Of a stretch of DNA of 64,000 bases, positions 11,458 to 22,388 are shown in pieces (within the stretch, counting starts at the first letter, position 1; each line of letters starts with the position of its first letter). The DNA is from Macrophomina tecta (Eukaryota; Ascomycota; Dothideomycetes; Botryosphaeriales; Botryosphaeriaceae). A model generated the notes under the pieces. That model was not told the origin of the DNA. It saw only the letters and a program-made list of their open reading frames with translations, and did not search any database. A program made the position numbers and the translations under genes. The stretch covers positions 2,914,001-2,978,000 of the forward strand of contig JAKSGN010000006.1 of the NCBI GenBank assembly GCA_024180945.1, written 5' to 3'.

Positions 11458-12060
11458 ATGGCTCCTCAACTCCTCTCCCTCCTGGCCGGCCTCTTCCTCC
11501 TCACGCCCTCCACCCTCGCGCTCAGCATCCTCCAAGACACCCGCCGCGCCATCTACGTCGACCTCACCCGCTGCCCGGACCCCAAGGCCGTGCAGCCCAA
11601 CATCCAAACCATCCAAACCAAGCCCGACCTCAGCGCCGCCTCGCAGCTCTGCGGCCTGCGCGACACGGACCCGGCGTGCGTGCAGGCCGCGCAGTCGCAA
11701 ATCGCCCTCCAGTCGTCGCCCGACGGCGCCGCGTGGACGTTCCGCGTGCCGCGCGTGTGGGACTCGGTCACGCTGTTCGTGTGGCTGCAGGAGGCCGCGT
11801 TCCCGCAGTACTGGGACGACCCGGTCGCGGGCGTGGGCGGCACCGTCGTGTCGTTCGCGGACAAGGGAGAGCGGGGCACCGCGTCGGTGAGGGATCGCGG
11901 CACGTGTCCGAACGGGCAGGAGTGCCACGAGGCGCAGGGCTTTGACATCAGCAGCGTGTATTTCCAGACCAAAGAGGGGGGCGTGATTGGCAGCGACAGG
12001 CGGGGGTTGGCGACCTCGGTCGATGCTTACGAGAGGTTGGTGATTGAGTATTGTGGGTAG
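11458..12060 (+). CDS. small secreted cysteine-containing protein
   Basis: A single exon of 200 codons. The N-terminus MAPQLLSLLAGLFLLTPSTLA is a clear signal peptide with cleavage after TLA or ALS. The mature part (~180 residues) has six or seven cysteines, several in local pairs (TRCPD..., QLCGLRDTDPACVQ, GTCPNGQECHE, EYCG at the very end), which suggests disulphides. No known domain is recognised. Strong GC-rich third-position bias supports coding. It is probably an extracellular protein of unknown role; effector or cell-wall protein are both possible. Confidence 0.75.
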   Translation: MAPQLLSLLAGLFLLTPSTLALSILQDTRRAIYVDLTRCPDPKAVQPNIQTIQTKPDLSAASQLCGLRDTDPACVQAAQSQIALQSSPDGAAWTFRVPRVWDSVTLFVWLQEAAFPQYWDDPVAGVGGTVVSFADKGERGTASVRDRGTCPNGQECHEAQGFDISSVYFQTKEGGVIGSDRRGLATSVDAYERLVIEYCG

Positions 12061-13950
12061 GATGGTGGGAGCGATGGCGGAGTTTGCGGGGAACTGAGTT
12101 TCTGGTGGTCTGCGTTGAAGCATGCGGTGTTGTGCATTGCGGATGGTTGTGTATGCGGCATCGGGCGGGTCGAAACGTGGGGAGTGGTCAGTCTCGCCAT
12201 TGCCTTTTTCGAACACCCCGACCTGTGTCGGAATCAAAACATATGTAGCGCGCTTTCCGCGTGGTCGGAAGTGACCCAGCTTGCGGTGACAGTCTGCTCT
12301 CAGAGCTATGTCGCGAATGAAATGGCAAGACCGAGGCTTTGTACCGTTGACTGCCCCTTGCGGCTTGAAAGGATTGAGAATCGGTGGCCTGATAGAGACT
12401 CTCCAAAGTGCAGGGCACCTAGGGGACTCAATCTGCCCCCAAGCGGTCAAAGACATTCGTCAAGGGGCCAACGGACTGGTCATGTGGACATCTCCCGCGG
12501 AGAAAGGCCATAGAGCTTCGTAGCCCCTAACCCTGAGGCATTGTCCTGGAGCATTCCGGCGACAATGGCTATTTGACCGTCTTTGAGGCAACCCGGCGAT
12601 CGGATAGTATTCCCACCACAGACCATAGACTCAAGTTGGTTGTCTACTATTGAGAAAACTATGTCATCCCTCCATCACGGTGCAGGGACAACTTGGTTGA
12701 GCGCTGGCACATCCCGGCGTTTCGTTGCTTGTTTGAGGATGAATGAGCCTTGATCTACTCTTCCAGTCCTCTGCCCAAGCGTGGCAAACCGCAAGTAACA
12801 TCGCTGGCCCCATTGATTGCGTACAGACCCATGGCGTTCGAGCTGGCTTCTCCGCGCGCGACCTATTAGACCGGCGCCATCTACACCACTCTTTCTCCTT
12901 GCCGCGGTTGAATCGGCACGTTTTCAGAGTGAGCTACCGTTGAGACGAACCAAGATTGGCGGGTGGGACCAGAATCGAAGGATTCCCGCCGGAACTGGAT
13001 CGGAGAGTTGGCCGCGTACTCCGGCGAGAGGCCCGGTTGCACGGAGACGAGTGGTTAAGGTCACAGGGATAGATCACGCCCATCGTGGGGAAGCAATTCC
13101 ACTCCCAGAAACCGGGCATCAGTGGCCCTTTCGCGGCCGTCAGCTGAGGGCAGGGGGTCGGGGATGCGGAGATCGGGCTCCGAGATCTGCACGGATCGAC
13201 GCCGCTCCCGTCTTCGGGACACACCACTGCCACTTGGGCACTGCACCGCAACTGAAGCCGGCCCGTCACTGCCTGCTTGGCTTGCAGGCGTGAGCGGAAT
13301 CCAGTCAGTTCGGCATATGTGCAGAGATGCAATGATGAGGCTCATTCACCTTCGCTCTCTCAAGTTCTTTGGGCGATAATTGCGCCGTCCCTGAGCGTTG
13401 CCGTCTCTGGCAATGTGGCGGCGCCAGTGATGCATGATTCCGCGCCTCGCCGACGAGGCTGCTCGCTTCGCACAGGGGTCTGGCTCCGCCACACTATACG
13501 ATCGGAATCAGCATCCACAGCCAACCGCGATGAAAAGCCGGCAGCTCCTCGGAGGCGGCTGCTCCACTGCCGTTGACCTGACGGACTTCCCGCCCAGCCG
13601 CCCGCGCTGGTGGCGATCGTATCCTGCTAGCCTCGGGTCCAACCAATACCGTCGAAAGAGCGTGCTAGCGAGCTGGGTCTGTGTAACCAAAAGCGCCCAC
13701 CCCATGAAGCGTGATGGAGACCCGCTTTCCGCGGCCTCCAGCTTTTCAACCACAGCTCTCTCCCCTGGCTATGGCCCTCTCGACGTCGCCGGACGGGCGA
13801 GTCCTCCAGCAAATCACCACCAGCGCCCAGCACTGACACCAAACACTCGAAAACTGGTACTTATTCTACCCTTGAAGTTGCTTGGTCCGTCCCAGCAGCC
13901 AAATCCGAGGCTTCCAGGACCCGACCAGCCTCCTTGCAAACACCGGCACC
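12061..13950. other. gene-poor spacer
   Basis: About 1.9 kb with only short frames on both strands that lack domain signatures, splice logic or codon bias. The last ~300 bp should be the promoter and leader of the receptor gene at 13951. I see no repeat or RNA gene here. Confidence 0.55.
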
Positions 13951-15206
13951 ATGATCTTGGAAGGCCGCGCACCGGAATTCTTCGCCGTACTGGTGGTTAT
14001 GATCACACTGACCACTATTTCCACGTTGCTCAGGATCTTTGTGCGCCTCAGACTGGTTAAAGCGTTCGGGGCCGATGACTACTTCATGGTTGCCGCACTA
14101 GTCAGGGACTCTTCCGGAAACTAACCGTCTAATATTGGCTGCGGAGTCTGACTCTGGACTAAGGTGTGCTTCGTATCGTTCACTACATGCGCGCTGTGCG
14201 GCGTGCGCTACGGGACAGGGAGACACATGGCAGACCTCACTCCGGAAAGCGCCATGAAAGCGTTAAGGGTGAGTGCGGTGGAATGCATCGATCGTCTTCA
14301 CAAGCTAACGTATTCCGTAGTTCTGGTGGCTCTGTTACGCTTTCTACACGACAACGATGCTTTTCGCCAAAATCTCCATTGGCTTCTTCCTCCTCCGTGT
14401 CACCGTCGAACAAGTCTACATCTGGATCATCCGGATAGCCATGGCAACCACCGCCAGCACCGGCGTAGTCTTCTTCTTCGTCACTGTGCTCCAATGTAGC
14501 CCCATCTCTTTCTTCTGGAGAAAGGCTGTTGGAGGCCAGGGCAAATGTGTCAACATCGAAGTCATCATCGCCTTGACGTACTTCTACTCCGCCGTCAACG
14601 CTCTCTGCGACCTAACCTTCGGCATCCTGCCCATCTTCATGCTGTGGAATCTCAATATGTCAAGAAGAACGAAGATCGTTGTAGCACCTATTTTGAGCAT
14701 GGCGTGTGTCGCTTCCGCTGGGATTCTCGTCAGGACGGCGTACGTGAAAGATTTCCGTGATCCTGACTTCCTTTGTAAGTGGGATCATGATAAAGGCCGT
14801 ATAGCTGAGTGCTGACTCTGTTCCAGACGCCACAGTGGACATCGCCCTCTGGTCGGATGTCGAAGAGGGACTTGCTATCACTGCTGGATCCCTGGCCTGC
14901 CTTCGTCCTCTTTTCCGAATCATATCAGCAAAGATATCTACCTACGGCTCCAATGCGTCTAGAGCGCGATACAACAGCGCCGCAAGGCGGCCGGCCGTAT
15001 CATGGCCGGGAAGCCGGAGAAACCAGGGAAGGGATAAAGACCTCAGGCCGTACAGTTTGCTCGAGACACAAAACCTTGGAGCCGAGACTCCTGATATCGA
15101 GATGTTGAGGAAAAAATCGACTGTAGATGTGAAGAGTGTGGATACGGGGACATCAGACTTGGATGAACGAGCGCCAGATAGTGTTTCGCCACATATAGTC
15201 GTTTAA
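13951..15206 (+). CDS. Pth11-like seven-helix integral membrane protein (fungal rhodopsin-domain family)
   Basis: Four exons (13951-14100, 14164-14268, 14321-14774, 14827-15206) give 362 residues. Membrane segments follow the fungal rhodopsin-domain pattern: FFAVLVVMITLTTISTLLRIFVRLRLVKAFGADDYFM (TM1 and conserved DDY), GTGRHMADL after TM2, KISIGFFLLRV, the WIIRIAMATTASTGVVFFFV helix, QCSPISFFW...GKCVN (the conserved loop-2 cysteine pair) and FYSAVNALCDLTFGILPIFML. The last helix, IALWSDVEEGLAITAGSLACLRPL, is the usual family ending, followed by a ~90-residue Ser/Asp-rich cytoplasmic tail. Members are plasma-membrane receptors or receptor-like proteins, some without known ligands. No CFEM domain precedes TM1. 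Confidence 0.88.
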
Positions 15207-17840
15207 CATGGCCCGTAGGTCTGTAGAGTTGATTCCATGCACTCAGCTACATAACACAGCCAATACCCGTGGAGATCTGATCCCGGCTAAGCAATGGCCT
15301 CCATTGGGCATGGAGAAAGTTTTTCAGCCGGCTGGCTCTTGGTTCAGATTTAGAGAGTTGCATAGCCAGTTTCCTGGCTTGCCAATGTGTAGATTATTCG
15401 AAAAGTAAGACCAAGTTGATAGAATAGCTCTATTCCCCAACCGGGATGCCGCTAGATTAGATCCTGGACAAGGGAGGGGACATTTTCAAGCACCGACTGT
15501 TACACACGTTCAGCCAATCAGAACCCCCGCACGCCGCAGTCACCCGACGACGCGACTTCTCTTGCAAGCGGCCGACGCAACGAAAGCACCGCGCAAAAAG
15601 TTGGCGATGAGCAACAGCAGATGATGCAGACTCTATTACTTGATTTAGTTGCTCGTGTACATCAATCTAGGCCGATTTCTTTGGCTTTCACCGAACCGAG
15701 GTCACCGTGCTTGCACTGCCTGCCATTATCCCCCATATCTGAGAATGTGCATACGAATTACACAAGAGCTATTAGAGAGAATTTTCAGATCGACATATTC
15801 GTTCGTCTACCTCCAACTTAACAAAATCAGTCTAAAAAGCCACATAATAACCTTCTTTCACAAGCAGTCATGTGAGATGGTATAGTCTGACAGCTTGGAT
15901 GCAGGTGGCTAAAAAGAATTATCGTGTTAGCTCTCTGCAATTCGGAACGGGTGTTCCGGTAAAGCTCTTGGGCCTTGCATCTCGCGATTCGTTTGTGGCT
16001 CCCTTTCCTTTTCCAATTAGATAGGCTCATTCGAGTCGCCATGGTTTTCTCATTCCCTGATGAATGTTAAAATGAACCTATCAGGACGTAACCGCTCCAC
16101 GTGATTAATCAAGCGGTCTGGCCGGCAAACGTGTCGATTTTCTTATTAGTCGATAATGGTTCACTAAAATATCTCACAAGAGTTATCAATGGCAACCTTT
16201 TGTTGCATTGGCAAGAAAATCGATGGCGACAAAAAAAAACCAAGAAGCATCAATGTTCAAACAGATGCAATCGAGAACTGGAAAAAAAAACAAAAAAAAA
16301 ACATTATATGAAATGTATCAATACTGAATTGCTTTTAAACCTTTGGAAGATTATAAAGCTATCCGAAACGGGCAGCTCCTTCTCTTCTCGATCGGCAGGC
16401 GGTGCATGCGGACAAGAGTCGTGCTAACTCGAGGAGGTATTTGAGCACTCGATCTTTCGGATCCGTCAGACAGGCGAAACAGTTTCCGTGAGAGAGCTGG
16501 TTGTAAAATTGATATGGTCTGGACATTCACAGCATCCGCGGAGAAGCAGGCGAACGTATTATAGGTGGCCAATTTACGGTTTATCAGGAGACCCCGGCTA
16601 CTGGCGTTCACGCAACGGAGATACTTCCTGAAAATCGCAGCCTTCTGAACTCAGCCCTTGTGAAGACTCCCGCGCCTAACCCAGAAAGCCTTCGCCTGGA
16701 AGCAAGACCACTTACCGGAAACATCCTAGCGTCCGGAGCTGCCGGTCGCTCACGTGAAGTCAAGGCCAAAGTTACTATACAGATCAACGCCTACTGGCCG
16801 CCAGGGTCCGTCGGGACGGCTCTGGCCGCGGCAATGGCACGGATTGTTCGCGCTCTCTCCTGGGCATGTTCACGCCTGATGCGGAAAAAAATAGGAAAAG
16901 ACCATACGACAACGCTACTCCCAAATTGGCTGAAAACCCAGCAGAAATAAGGAGGAGGAGCCCGCGTGGTCCCGCGCGTGAGGCTGGGCGTGCCTCAACC
17001 GCCACGGGACTACTGCTTCCGTCCTCATCAAGCTATTACATCCGTCAGCAAAGCCATTTTTGGCTGAGGCTTACTAAAAATGGCCCCACGCTAACGGGTA
17101 CGCAGTGCAGAGTGCCTCGAACGGTCTTCGGAGATGACAGAGTTTTGTTGGATTCCTGAGCCGTCAGCAATACGGATTAATAACTTTAATCTTCACTTTA
17201 TCTCTACCTTTAATAAGCCCCGACCGTTACGTGCCGTTCGCTAATCACGCTTAGTTTCAGAGCTTAAGCGTAAATCAGAGTGCTAGGAATCCTGGGGTGA
17301 TCGTAGAGTGGGTGAACTGATGTGCTCAAATGAGGAAAAGCGCTCAGGGAAATGTTCAACACAGAATACGAGCGGGACTTAGAACTGCATAGACCTGCCG
17401 TCCTGAGTCCTCAATTTCTCAGCCCGGACGAAGTATGATCGGCTATGAAGTTGTTTTGTTCGTACCGCTCCGACCACGCACCACCCATTTCGGTATACTT
17501 TGTCGTAATATACACATGTCTTTATCGCGTCCAGCACTGAAAATGACAGAAGCTGCTCACATGGACTGATTCCGTACCGGTGCAGAGCAAAAAGCCGAGC
17601 GACACTTGGAAGGCATCGAATGAGGACGCAAAATCTGTCTGTATAAGGAACGCTCAATGACGCTTTTCGACTGGCCGCATGCCCGATGCGTTTGCCCCTA
17701 CAGTGGACACCAACACACCAACATCTATATTAAAAAGCCCTTGAAAAACCAGATTGACAAGTAACCAAGATGATTGGTGAACGGAGGTGGACGCTGGCGA
17801 AATGAACACTTTAAAGATAATTCCTCACAATCAAAGGAGT
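15207..17840. other. gene-poor spacer, 2.6 kb
   Basis: No convincing gene. Contains A-rich runs (16231-16305) and a perfect 9-bp inverted repeat (GCCATTTTT 17053-17061 with AAAAATGGC 17076-17084) that could form a hairpin. Base composition is more AT-rich than the flanking genes. Possibly the remains of a mobile element, but no terminal repeats or coding remnants are recognised. Confidence 0.5.
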
Positions 17841-19074
17841 TCATGAATACGGTGGCAGCGTCGGGTCCTCATTGTTGATCTGAATCGGGATTTTGAGAGA
17901 CACGAAATTTGTAGCCGTGACCGCAATAGACAGCTGAAGTCGGTAGGTGCGGGAAACGAAGCAAGTGTGGAAGGTCGGAATGACGGATGCTCTTTCCGGC
18001 AGTGAGACCGGGACTGCCAGCTGCATCGCATACACATACCCGCCTGCCGGCTGTGGGTATTTCTGCCACTTCCCAGAGGCGATCGTCCAAGGACTGAGCG
18101 CGATCGATCTGGAGTACAGTGCTGCGGAGAGGTCCTCGTGGAGATGCTCCTTGGCGGGGAACGTGATGCGGGGTGTGGTGGCGTAGAAGGTCGTGCCGAT
18201 CAGCTTGGTCCTGATATCCTTGAGACGGGGGGGCTGGCAGTCCTCGCCTTCGGGATTGTACCGTAGATTGACGACGACGAGCGCGGGGCCGGGCAGGCCG
18301 AGCACGCACGGCTGAGGCATTTCCATTGTCACTGTCCCCTTCTTGCGAGTGCCGAATGATGACCGGATTGTCGTCTCATCGCGGAATTCGGACTCGTTGC
18401 GAATTGCCGGCGGAAGCAGGCAAAGGCTCCGCGAATATGCAGGCCTCATGCAGATGGCGCGACTCGTCTCCAGGCAGGGCGAGGCGTCGTCAAGTTCCAC
18501 CCTGACATGGACCGCATAGGATATGCTGACGTTGCTGGGGTAGAAGGTGTCTGCCTCTGGCCCAGAATCATCACCGACACTTGGCGGAAGCCTTGTGTGC
18601 GCCTCGAGCACGACCTCTTCGCAGGCGTGGTCACAGTAACGTCTTGGGAGGCTCTCAGGAAGAAAAAATGAAAATTGGAATCGGTTGCCGTTATCGGATT
18701 TCAGGCGGTAAGTGCCTTGCAATAGATCATGCCGTATATTGAGGAAGGTACACCTGATATCGGGACTTCCCGCCGCTTGAGGGGCGCTGGTGAGCCGGTC
18801 GACATATGTCTTAACCGTACCTGCCAAAACTGAGTCAGTATGAAGCGCCAATATAGTGGCAGGTACTTGGTAAAAAAGAAAAAAAAAGAAAAAAAAAAAA
18901 AAACTAACCAACCAGCGAAACGCAGACTTGCTGCAAATTGACCGGTGAGGGCGACGAGACTGACACTTCCCCGCGGACTGTGTCATTCACAGAATAACAA
19001 GGGAGAAGTCCAGCCGATGTGGGGTTGTGTCCCTCAAGGACGACGGAAACACGGGGTTTGGCCGAATTCCACAT
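17841..19074 (-). CDS. alpha-arrestin-like protein (ubiquitin-ligase adaptor family)
   Basis: Two exons (19074-18909, 18820-17841) give 381 residues. The N-terminal half has the arrestin beta-sandwich pattern: PRVSVVLEGHNPTSAG, YSVNDTVRGEVSV, NLQQVCVSLVGTVKTY, then FQFSFFLPESLPRRYCDH and ISYAVHVRVEL. The C-terminal arrestin-like half includes the PAKEHLHEDLSAALYS region and YRLQLSIAV. The extreme C-terminus reads LPPYS, which fits the [LP]PxY motif bound by Rsp5-type WW domains. Family members recruit Nedd4/Rsp5 ligases to plasma-membrane transporters for endocytosis. The intron contains a 15-20 nt homopurine/homopyrimidine run. Start chosen at MWNSAKPRVS; an upstream in-frame codon at 19125 is possible. 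Confidence 0.78.
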
Positions 19075-20657
19075 CACTGCGGGAGACCGACGAGCCGGAA
19101 AGGCGGGGGTTTCAAGGCGTCGCACACAACCAAAAGATGGGCTAAGTGAAGATCGTTTCTGTAGCCTCTGGCCGTTGGCGCCTGGTCGGGTTTTGATGGC
19201 CCGACGGCCGATAGCTAAACGTGACGATTGAGGCTACTTTTGACTTTTGATGGCTTTCCGGGTCGTTGGAGGGTTCCTTAATAAATTTTGTGGCGTCGCG
19301 ATATTTCCGGATGCGCGGGCTCAGCCTCCCTTTCCTGGCTTTCCGTGCTAAATACGCAGCCGGACGGATTTCCGCACCCAGTACCGCCGCTAGCTGGCGA
19401 CCGCGGAGAAGGGCTCGAACATGCTTCGAAAGCTCCTTTTCCAGAAGTCCCATGGAATGGTGCGATGGCCACATATACCCATGCCCGAGTCGGTGGGAAG
19501 GGCGGCGGGCGAATGATGGCTCTCCAGCATCGAGCGGTCTAGTCGAAATGGGAAATAACGGTGGTAGCGACTCAAGATAAGGTTTTCGCCTGGGATTCTG
19601 ATGCAACGGTCAGGCGCACTTTGCATTCCGGTCGCAGCCTTGTGGTAATGACGTCGCGAACAGGCATTGCATTGGTGTAAAGTGCCTCACCGGTATTGCC
19701 CTTCTGCCGAAGGTGTGGCTGGCTGCACTCGTTCCAGCTATAGGGGCGGGCGGCCATCTAAAGCTGAGTGATCACTACATCCTACATTCGAGATGATCGC
19801 AGAACCAGAAGGGCCTAGATATGTGGTACAGCCCGACGCGCCGTATTCAAAAGGCGCGGCGCACATCTGGTGGAAAAGAACAATTTCAATCCGCGGTAGT
19901 AGCTGATCATTACTTCTCCAGGCGCTGAATCGTCGAGTTTTACAATACGAATCCCCGGGCGCCAGAGAAACACCGGTCGTCCAGGTATTTGACTAAGTAG
20001 GCCCGACCGATTCGGGCAATTTCAACACCGAGGATGATGTCGTGCACAAAGTTGAGAGCAAACTCTGTACCTGCGAACACCACGAAAGCATCACTTCTTT
20101 CCCATACTATATCGAGTCTGGACGCGCGCGCCCGACCCAGAAAGAGCACAAACACAGCTGTTTGTGTGGTGGCGTACGCTAGATGAAACTATGCTATTGA
20201 TAGTGCCGCCAAGTTCCATCGGGTGGTCGGCGACATGACCCAAGCGCTAGCGGCCCGCGGCCTCAAAGGCCTTGAGACTTGCAATACGAGCGTACTTGTC
20301 GGTCAGAGCTAGGCAACCCGAGGTGGCTCGACAACGCCCCCGGCCACGTAGTCCAGACTGGTCGGTAGTCGAGGTGCTCTACAACAGCCCTGTCCGCGAT
20401 GCTAGCACATTGGCAATCGAGGTGGCTCAATGAGACCAATGCTCCGTGCTCTGGGAGCATCAAACCTGCAGCTGCGGTGCCGCATGCATCCGGACGGTGA
20501 AGAGCGTTGAAGTGGCGTCTGTATATAAGTGTCTTATGGTATAGCTGTGGGAGAACATTATTTCTCCAGGCAGCCTCGCTCTTCAGTTCAGCACTTTACT
20601 CACATTTTCCTTGAATAATTAATCCATTCCTTCTCTTTACAGTACCCCACCACAAGA
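19075..20657. other. divergent intergenic region, arrestin / EFE-like oxygenase
   Basis: About 1.6 kb between two divergent starts. It holds both promoters. Around 20317-20430 a GAGGTGGCTC-type 10-mer recurs three times at ~50-bp spacing (20319, 20371, 20418), the middle copy lacking one base. No gene is supported. Confidence 0.5.
20522..20528 (+). promoter_or_regulatory. TATA box of the EFE-like oxygenase gene
   Basis: TATATAA lies 130 bp upstream of the ATG, followed by a pyrimidine-rich leader (20560-20655), the usual arrangement for a well-expressed fungal gene. Confidence 0.5.
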
Positions 20658-21992
20658 ATGCCCGCTCGCGCCATGATCCAGAGACCACTGATGGCCCGCG
20701 GGCTGTTCCGCGCCTCCACACTTCCGCAGGTCTGCTCAGCGAGAAGGCTTGCTACGGTGGCTGATAACGGTGCTTCCACCATGCCTCCCGGCCACAAGGC
20801 CACCGTCGGCCACCTCCAAACATTCGAACTCCCCGAGACCCTCACTGGTAGCCCGGGCGACAAAGCCTTGGGCAGGAGCATGATCGATGCTTGGAAGAGG
20901 GATGGCATCCTTCAGATCTCCATGGACCCGATCAACCGCAAGCTGGCCGACGCTGCCTTCCTTTGCAGCAAGAAATTCTTCCGCCTCCCCTACCAGGACA
21001 AGGCATCGTGCCTGGACGACCAGTCATTCGCCGGCTACATTGCCTCTGGGGAAGAGATCACCGATAACATTGCCGACTACAGCGAGATCTTCACTGTGAC
21101 CAAGGACCTTGCGCTCTCCGACCCCCGCGTCCAGCAGAAGTGGCCCTGCCACGGCCCGTGCCCGTGGCCCTTTGGCCAGATGAAGACGGTGATGCAGGCT
21201 TACATGGACTACCTCGGAGAGAGTGGTGAGAAGATGCTTCAGCTCATTGCCTGGGGTCTGGGCATGAAGGACGGAAATGCCTTGACCAGATATACCCAGG
21301 ACGGCTGGCACCACATGCGCATCCTCCGCTTCCCCGAGCGCAACAACGTGAACGGCAAGGGCAAGGATGGCCGCGGCATTGGCTCTCACACCGACTACGG
21401 ACTTCTCGTCATTGCCGCCCAGGACGACGTGGGCGGCCTCTTCATCCGTCCCCCGATCGAGGGCGAGACCTACGCGAACTGGAAGGAGAGCGCTGCCGGC
21501 AAGCACGAGGATGCTGATGGCTGGGTTTACGTGCCCCCGGTTCCCGATGTTTTCACCGTGTTCCCCGTAAGTGCCGTACCGCTACCGTTTGTCAGTAAAT
21601 GGGGCTAACAATTCCCGCAGGGCGATATGATGCAGTACATCACCAACTCCTACCTTCCCTCCACCCCGCACAAGGTCGGCCTGAACACGCGGGAGCGTTT
21701 CGCGTTCGCCTACTTCCACGAACCCAACTTCTCCGCCGTCATGAAGCCCCTCCCCGGCTTCGAGGCGGGCCAGGAGCCCACCGAAGGCATCCACTACGGC
21801 ACTCACTTTACCAACATGTTCATGCGCAACTACCCGCAGAGAATCACTGCCAGCAGAATGAGGGAGGAGGGCCGCATGGCGTTGTTGGACTCGCCCAGCC
21901 TGCGCTGGAAGGACACGCCTGCTGTGGCTGGCCGAGATGTCGCCAGCACCATCTCTGTTGAAACGATTCCCGAAAAGAGAGCGTCGGTTTGA
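20658..21992 (+). CDS. 2-oxoglutarate/Fe(II) oxygenase, ethylene-forming-enzyme-like
   Basis: Two exons (20658-21566, 21621-21992) give 426 residues. From about residue 50 the protein follows the bacterial and fungal ethylene-forming enzyme (EFE) from end to end: HLQTFELPETLTG, SGYxASGEE-type loop (here FAGYIASGEEIT), WPCHGPCPWP, DGWHHMRILRFP, GIGSHTDYGLLVIAAQDDVG, HKVGLNTRERFAFAYFHEPN and HYGTHFTNMFMR. Iron ligands are H244, D246 and H320; R329 should bind 2-oxoglutarate. EFE splits 2-oxoglutarate into ethylene and CO2 while also hydroxylating L-arginine; isopenicillin-N-synthase-like enzymes are the wider superfamily. The first ~35 residues are rich in Arg/Ala/Ser without acidic residues, like a mitochondrial presequence. 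Ethylene production is inferred, not shown. Confidence 0.85.
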
Positions 21993-22388
21993 AGTGGTGC
22001 AGTGTTTTGTGGCGTTGAAAATGGCGGTTCAGTCTTTTGCATACCTCAGCTGGAGGCGTCGGCGCTTGCGGGCTTTATCATTTACAGATTTACATAGATT
22101 GTTTTTCCTCTAGAGAAAAACCAGAACGATAATCGAAGTGGAGCTGGTACGTGCTGCTTATGCAACGGAGGTTCTCTTGCACAGTGATTGGTGCTGAACT
22201 GCGCAAATGGGATAGGGGGGGCCATGACCGAAGTTCGGAGATGTATGAACAGCGCACAAAGAAAGTCAGTTTGTTTTGCGGCCCCACAATGACGGCAGTT
22301 ATCTCCCACAGCCAATGCCGAACTCTCATGAACACCACCGAATTAAGCATACCTGAGCCCGGAATCAGCCGGAACATGGTAGCAGAAA
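21993..22388. other. intergenic spacer
   Basis: 3' region of the oxygenase gene and 5' region of the decayed regulator. No element recognised. Confidence 0.5.

Noticed and set aside
12817..13293. 158-codon plus-strand open frame
   Set aside because: Arg/Pro-rich translation, overlapped by equally long frames on both strands; looks non-coding.
19142..19606. 154-codon minus-strand open frame upstream of the arrestin gene
   Set aside because: Overlaps the arrestin promoter and has no recognisable feature.
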